The notes below the pieces were generated by a model. It was not told the origin of the DNA and did not search any database. It saw nothing but the letters and a program-made list of their open reading frames with translations. A program made the translations under genes and the position numbers. Shown piece after piece: positions 6,067 through 6,740 of a stretch of 6,740 bases of DNA. The DNA is taken from the NCBI GenBank assembly GCA_003152255.1, contig PLZT01000199.1:1-6740 (forward strand), read 5' to 3'. Source of the DNA: Methylocystaceae bacterium. GTDB lineage: Bacteria > Pseudomonadota > Alphaproteobacteria > Rhizobiales > Beijerinckiaceae. Positions within the stretch are counted from its first letter, which is position 1; every line of letters starts with the position of its first letter.

Positions 6067-6740
6067 ATGGCGGACAGTCTCGCGGGCGCCTCGAACAACG
6101 AAGTCGCCCTTAGCGAGTCGACGCTCGCGGACAAATACGATCTTGGCAAGGAACGCGCGTTGATGACCGGAACGCAAGCGGTCGTGCGTCTTCTGCTGAT
6201 GCAAAAGGAGATCGATCGCCGCGCCGGCCTCAACACCGCCGGTCTGGTCACGGGTTATCGCGGCTCGCCTCTCGGCGGCGTCGACGCGCAAATGCACCGC
6301 GCGAAGCCCTATTTCGACAAGAATGACATTTTGTTCATGCCGGGCCTCAACGAAGATCTGGCCGCGACCGCGATCTGGGGCGCGCAGCAGGCGGAGATTC
6401 GCGGCGAAGGCAAATACGACGGCGTGTTCTCGCTTTGGTATGGCAAGGGCCCAGGCGTCGATCGCAGCGGCGACGTGCTGCGCCATGTCAATCTCGCGGG
6501 CTCTTCGCGCTTTGGCGGCGCGCTGGCGTTGATGGGCGACGATCACACGGCGGAGTCGTCCACCACGGCGCATCAGTCCGACTTTCATTTCGTCGACGTG
6601 ATGATGCCCATACTTTCTCCCGCCGGCGTGCAGGAGATATTGGATTATGGGCTCCACGGCTATGCGCTGTCGCGCTACGCGGGCGTTTGGGTCGGGCTCA
6701 AATGTCTGAAGGACACGGTTGAATCCACGGCTTCCGTCGA
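6067..6740 (+). CDS. Indolepyruvate ferredoxin oxidoreductase, N-terminal part (cut by window end)
   Basis: The frame is open from the ATG at 6067 to the window edge, giving 224 residues. Indolepyruvate ferredoxin oxidoreductase oxidatively decarboxylates aryl pyruvates from aromatic amino-acid transamination to aryl-acetyl-CoA, using thiamine diphosphate and iron-sulfur centres. The N-terminus carries LADKYDLGKERALMTGTQAV (20-39), then GLVTGYRGSPLGG (59-71), NEDLAATAIWGAQQAE (95-110), WYGKGPGVDRSGDVLRH (124-140) and MGDDHTAESSTTAHQ (156-170). These are typical of the large proteobacterial form, in which the alpha and gamma parts are fused in one chain of over 1,100 residues. The fusion itself is outside the window and is inferred from this N-terminal type. 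AGGAGA at 6053-6058, 8 bases upstream, supports the start. A related 2-oxoacid:acceptor oxidoreductase is the alternative. Confidence 0.88.
   Translation, partial: MADSLAGASNNEVALSESTLADKYDLGKERALMTGTQAVVRLLLMQKEIDRRAGLNTAGLVTGYRGSPLGGVDAQMHRAKPYFDKNDILFMPGLNEDLAATAIWGAQQAEIRGEGKYDGVFSLWYGKGPGVDRSGDVLRHVNLAGSSRFGGALALMGDDHTAESSTTAHQSDFHFVDVMMPILSPAGVQEILDYGLHGYALSRYAGVWVGLKCLKDTVESTASV

Noticed and set aside
5921..6163. A short + strand frame (80 codons) starting in the oxidoreductase leader
   Set aside because: It has a poor ribosome site, Arg-rich unremarkable content, and overlaps the oxidoreductase start out of frame. It cannot be excluded as a leader peptide, but nothing supports it.
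6061..6657. A 198-codon frame on the - strand opposite the oxidoreductase
   Set aside because: The + strand frame has clear family motifs and a good ribosome site; the antisense frame has neither.
1..6740. Search by eye for insertion sequences, CRISPR arrays, tRNAs, rRNAs and toxin-antitoxin pairs
   Set aside because: No transposase motifs, evenly spaced repeats, tRNA-like cloverleafs or small paired genes were seen.

Overview
The window is a GC-rich piece of bacterial chromosome with tightly packed genes. It most resembles an alphaproteobacterium, probably of the Rhizobiales/Hyphomicrobiales group. The evidence is the bioF-bioD-bioA order, the protein style, the strong G/C bias at third codon positions, and the probable fused-type indolepyruvate oxidoreductase. 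A methylotroph-like relative such as the Methylocystaceae or Beijerinckiaceae is possible, but the sequence does not prove it. There is no sign of an insertion sequence, phage, CRISPR array, tRNA or rRNA.

Layout. Positions 1-2143 (+) hold the end of a biotin operon: the bioF C-terminus, bioD (4-base ATGA overlap with bioF) and bioA (9 bases after bioD). Their enzymes turn pimeloyl-thioester plus alanine into dethiobiotin. bioA converges on a FadD-type acyl-CoA synthetase gene (2163-3884, -). Both stop codons lie inside one long GC-rich hairpin that probably ends transcription from both sides. A 133-base gap follows, holding the putative fadD promoter, a repeat that looks like an operator, and a terminator-like hairpin for the next operon.

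Positions 4018-5702 (-) carry a two-gene operon: a secreted DUF1007 protein, then a NicO/RcnA-type nickel/cobalt exporter whose start overlaps the DUF1007 stop. These two families are often neighbours (COG3683 with COG2215). The mature DUF1007 protein should begin His-Pro-His, and the exporter has a His/Cys-rich loop, so the pair looks like a periplasmic metal-binding partner plus a membrane transporter.

The 364-base gap at 5703-6066 separates this operon from a divergent gene. It contains a good sigma70-type promoter on the + strand (TTGAAA, 18 bases, TACAAT), a weaker candidate for the - strand, and several hairpins. From 6067 to the window end runs the first 224 codons of an indolepyruvate ferredoxin oxidoreductase, cut by the window edge.

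Most of the content is ordinary metabolism. The least understood part is the DUF1007-NicO pair and its leader. The fadD operator candidate and the long oxidoreductase leader are the other places worth checking. I see no clear evidence for a wholly new system.
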